NCBI GenBank assembly: GCA_963623095.1
Contig: CAVFKD010000018.1
Location: 1-33,665, forward strand
Length of the DNA: 33,665 bases
From: UBA3210 sp963623095
GTDB taxonomy: Bacteria > Bacillota_I > Bacilli_A > RFN20 > CAG-449
Reading direction: 5' to 3'
The translations under genes were made by a program, and so were the position numbers. Under the pieces are notes generated by a model. That model was not told the origin of the DNA, searched no databases, and was given only the letters and a program-made list of their open reading frames with translations. This document shows, piece by piece, positions 31,975 through 33,665 of this stretch; positions within the stretch are counted from its first letter, which is position 1, and the number at the start of each line of letters is the position of its first letter.

Positions 31975-33000
31975 ATGCCTTTTAAAAAGATTAAAAAAGA
32001 TTTAACCGACTATATGTATGATCATCCTACTTTAAGGGTTAGTTTATCATACATTGTAACAATTTTAGCCGCGGCATTAAGTGCATTTATATATGCATAT
32101 AGTTATAAAACATTTGTTGCTCCTCCAGTTGAAGGGGCTACAACATTCGTAACTGGTGGCGCGGGTGGCGCTAGCCAAGTTATTGTAAAAATATGTGAAA
32201 TATGTGGTTTGGATTCACAATATGAGATTGGTAATACAACGATTGGATATATTATTCAATCTGCTTGTTATGTATTAATCAATGCTCCTCTTGCAGTATT
32301 ATCTTTTAGAAAGATTGGTAAACAATTTACTTTATTTACTGCGATCAATATTGGATTTTATTTCTTGTTTGTAAATATTATTCCACTTGATTTATGTACA
32401 ATGTTCTATGAAAAAGCTGCAACAACTTACGGTATTGAATTAAATTTATTTGAAAGATCCTTATTCGCAGGTCTTTGTACTGGAATTTCTGTTGCAATCG
32501 CAGTTAAAGCAGGACATTCATCCGGCGGAACTGATATTCTTTCCATGTATATTACTTTAAAAAATCCAAATGCACAATTTGGACATGTATCATTACTTAT
32601 TAACTCAGTTATTTTAATTACTTACACTATATTAAATATGATTGAAATAAAGAGTGTTTTATATATAACAATGATTATGTATAGCCTTATTTATCTATTT
32701 GTTAATTCAACGGTTGTTGATAAGATTGTTGTTAAAAATCGTAAATCACAAATTCAAATCATTACTGAAAATGATAAATTACCTGATATGCTTATATCCT
32801 ACTTCCCTCATAGCGCAACTATAATAGAAGGTAAGGGAGCGTATACAAAAGAAAATAAGCTTGTTATTTATACAGTTGTTTCTGAAAAAGAAGTTAAACA
32901 AGCTTTAAAAATTATTAGACAAATTGACGATAAAGCATTCGTCGTTGTAACAAAAGTTTCTGCCTTAGAAGGCCGATTCTATGTAGACCCACAAAAATAG
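31975..33000 (+). CDS. YitT family membrane protein (YitT_membrane plus DUF2179)
   Basis: 341 aa from the ATG at 31975, served by GGAG at 31961-31964; an in-frame ATG at 31954 has no SD. About five membrane segments lie between 23 and 260, with the conserved TGGAGGASQ (about 59-67) and GHSSGGTDIL (about 180-189) loops. The C-terminal DUF2179 domain (about 262-341) is soluble and ferredoxin-like. The family is widespread in Firmicutes and of unproven function, possibly transport. Nine bases separate it from the second gltX. Confidence 0.92.
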   Translation: MPFKKIKKDLTDYMYDHPTLRVSLSYIVTILAAALSAFIYAYSYKTFVAPPVEGATTFVTGGAGGASQVIVKICEICGLDSQYEIGNTTIGYIIQSACYVLINAPLAVLSFRKIGKQFTLFTAINIGFYFLFVNIIPLDLCTMFYEKAATTYGIELNLFERSLFAGLCTGISVAIAVKAGHSSGGTDILSMYITLKNPNAQFGHVSLLINSVILITYTILNMIEIKSVLYITMIMYSLIYLFVNSTVVDKIVVKNRKSQIQIITENDKLPDMLISYFPHSATIIEGKGAYTKENKLVIYTVVSEKEVKQALKIIRQIDDKAFVVVTKVSALEGRFYVDPQK

Positions 33001-33009
33001 GAGGAAATT

Positions 33010-33665
33010 ATGCACACATTAAAAGATCTCGCGGATTTAATATTCCCAACAATTACTGAAACTATTGATGATTTAGAAAAAAGATATCCATCAAGAAATT
33101 TACAAAAAGGACAAGAAGTAACACGTTTTGCTCCTTCTCCAACAGGCTTTTTACACACAGGTAGCTTATTCACAAGCTTAGTCGCTCAAAAAGTCGCAAC
33201 TCAATCTAACGGTATTTTCTATATAAGACTTGAAGATACTGATACAAAAAGAGAAGTTGCAGGTTCTGGTAAAGAATTAATTGACCAATTAAAAGTCTTT
33301 GGCGTTATTAACGATGAAGGATATTATGGTGATCATGAAGAAGGAAAATATGGACCATATATTCAATCTCAACGCGCGGATATTTATAAAGTAGTTATTA
33401 AACATCTTATTGAAATTGGTAGAGCGTATCCTTGCTTTTCAACTAAAGAAGAATTAGATGAATTAAGAAAGAAACAAGAAGAAAATAAAATTATTCCTGG
33501 TTATTATGGACAATACGCAATCTGCAGAAATTACGATATTGAAGAACAAATAAGAAGAATTACTGATGATGAACCATATGTTATTAGATTTAAATCATTA
33601 GGTAATCATGAAAATAAGATTAAAGTACATGATTTAGTTCGTGGAGACTTAGAATTATCTGAAAA
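33010..33665 (+). CDS. second glutamyl-tRNA synthetase-like protein, 5' part, cut by the window end
   Basis: Open from the ATG at 33010 (SD AGGAGG at 32999-33004) to the window edge, 218 residues. After an N-terminal extension of about 38 residues comes FAPSPTGFLHTGSL, the class I signature in GluRS form, with HTGS where the canonical copy at 9807 has HIGG. RLEDTDTKREV and the YGPYIQSQR segment confirm GlxRS. The extension and altered signature place it in the divergent GluRS group found beside an ordinary GltX in some Firmicutes. Specificity (tRNA-Glu or tRNA-Gln) is unknown; the second signature is outside the window. Confidence 0.88.
   Translation, partial: MHTLKDLADLIFPTITETIDDLEKRYPSRNLQKGQEVTRFAPSPTGFLHTGSLFTSLVAQKVATQSNGIFYIRLEDTDTKREVAGSGKELIDQLKVFGVINDEGYYGDHEEGKYGPYIQSQRADIYKVVIKHLIEIGRAYPCFSTKEELDELRKKQEENKIIPGYYGQYAICRNYDIEEQIRRITDDEPYVIRFKSLGNHENKIKVHDLVRGDLELSE

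Noticed and set aside
32979..33173. 64-aa minus-strand open frame across the yitT-gltX gap
   Set aside because: It is antisense to the SD and the class I signature region of the second gltX.
1..33665. CRISPR array, IS element or prophage
   Set aside because: No regularly spaced repeats, transposase, integrase or phage structural genes were found on either strand.

Overview
The window is a gene-dense, strongly AT-rich piece of a low-GC Firmicutes-type chromosome, most likely an uncultured member of the Bacilli close to the Mollicutes / Erysipelotrichia side. This rests on gene content and order: RNA polymerase delta, RNase J, YlbF, YitT, fused ECF ATPases and several Bacillus-like gene orders (ispF-gltX; ywiB-like-argS-rpoE-fba; ylbF-rsmD-coaD). 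UGA is a stop codon: two genes end in TGA inside ATGA overlaps, so the Mycoplasma code does not apply. No phage, insertion sequence or CRISPR array is visible; this is mostly core chromosome with a few uncharacterised genes.

Layout. 1-252: a non-coding or remnant segment with a structured leader whose last hairpin contains the ribosome binding site of the next gene. 253-5035: two fused ATPase/FtsX-type ABC exporter genes. 5153-7934: a complete ECF importer (S, T and fused A1A2 components) closed by a strong terminator. 8209-12935: ychF, ispF, gltX, plsC and a diacylglycerol/lipid kinase. 13003-15464: a DUF1934-like gene, argS and rpoE. 15561-16436: fructose-bisphosphate aldolase with its own promoter and terminator. 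16494-18220: nrnA and a CysQ/IMPase-like gene, overlapping and probably both acting on pAp or related nucleotides. 18337-20424: an unknown membrane protein and a two-gene chromate-type transporter. 20475-20565: tRNA-Ser(GGA) on the minus strand. 20663-25092: an RluA-family pseudouridine synthase, two unknown genes (one membrane, one built of three repeats) and a phosphoglucomutase, in one tight operon.

25197-29327 is mostly minus strand: a CYTH protein, then maf, RNase J and peptide deformylase, with one plus-strand gene (25956) encoding a membrane-anchored PTS EIIB-like domain that has lost the catalytic cysteine. 29416-30789: ylbF, rsmD, coaD. 30846-31667 (minus): a membrane-anchored protein with a probable thioredoxin-like fold but no CxxC. 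31975-33000: YitT family. 33010 to the window end: a second, divergent glutamyl-tRNA synthetase, cut by the window edge.

Together the genes cover translation (gltX twice, argS, tRNA-Ser, def, rsmD, rluD-like), RNA turnover (RNase J, NrnA, YlbF), central carbon metabolism (fba, pgm), membrane lipid synthesis (plsC, lipid kinase) and transport. The less understood parts are the ABC-exporter leader, the EIIB-like protein, the triple-repeat protein with its membrane neighbour, and the CxxC-less thioredoxin-like protein.
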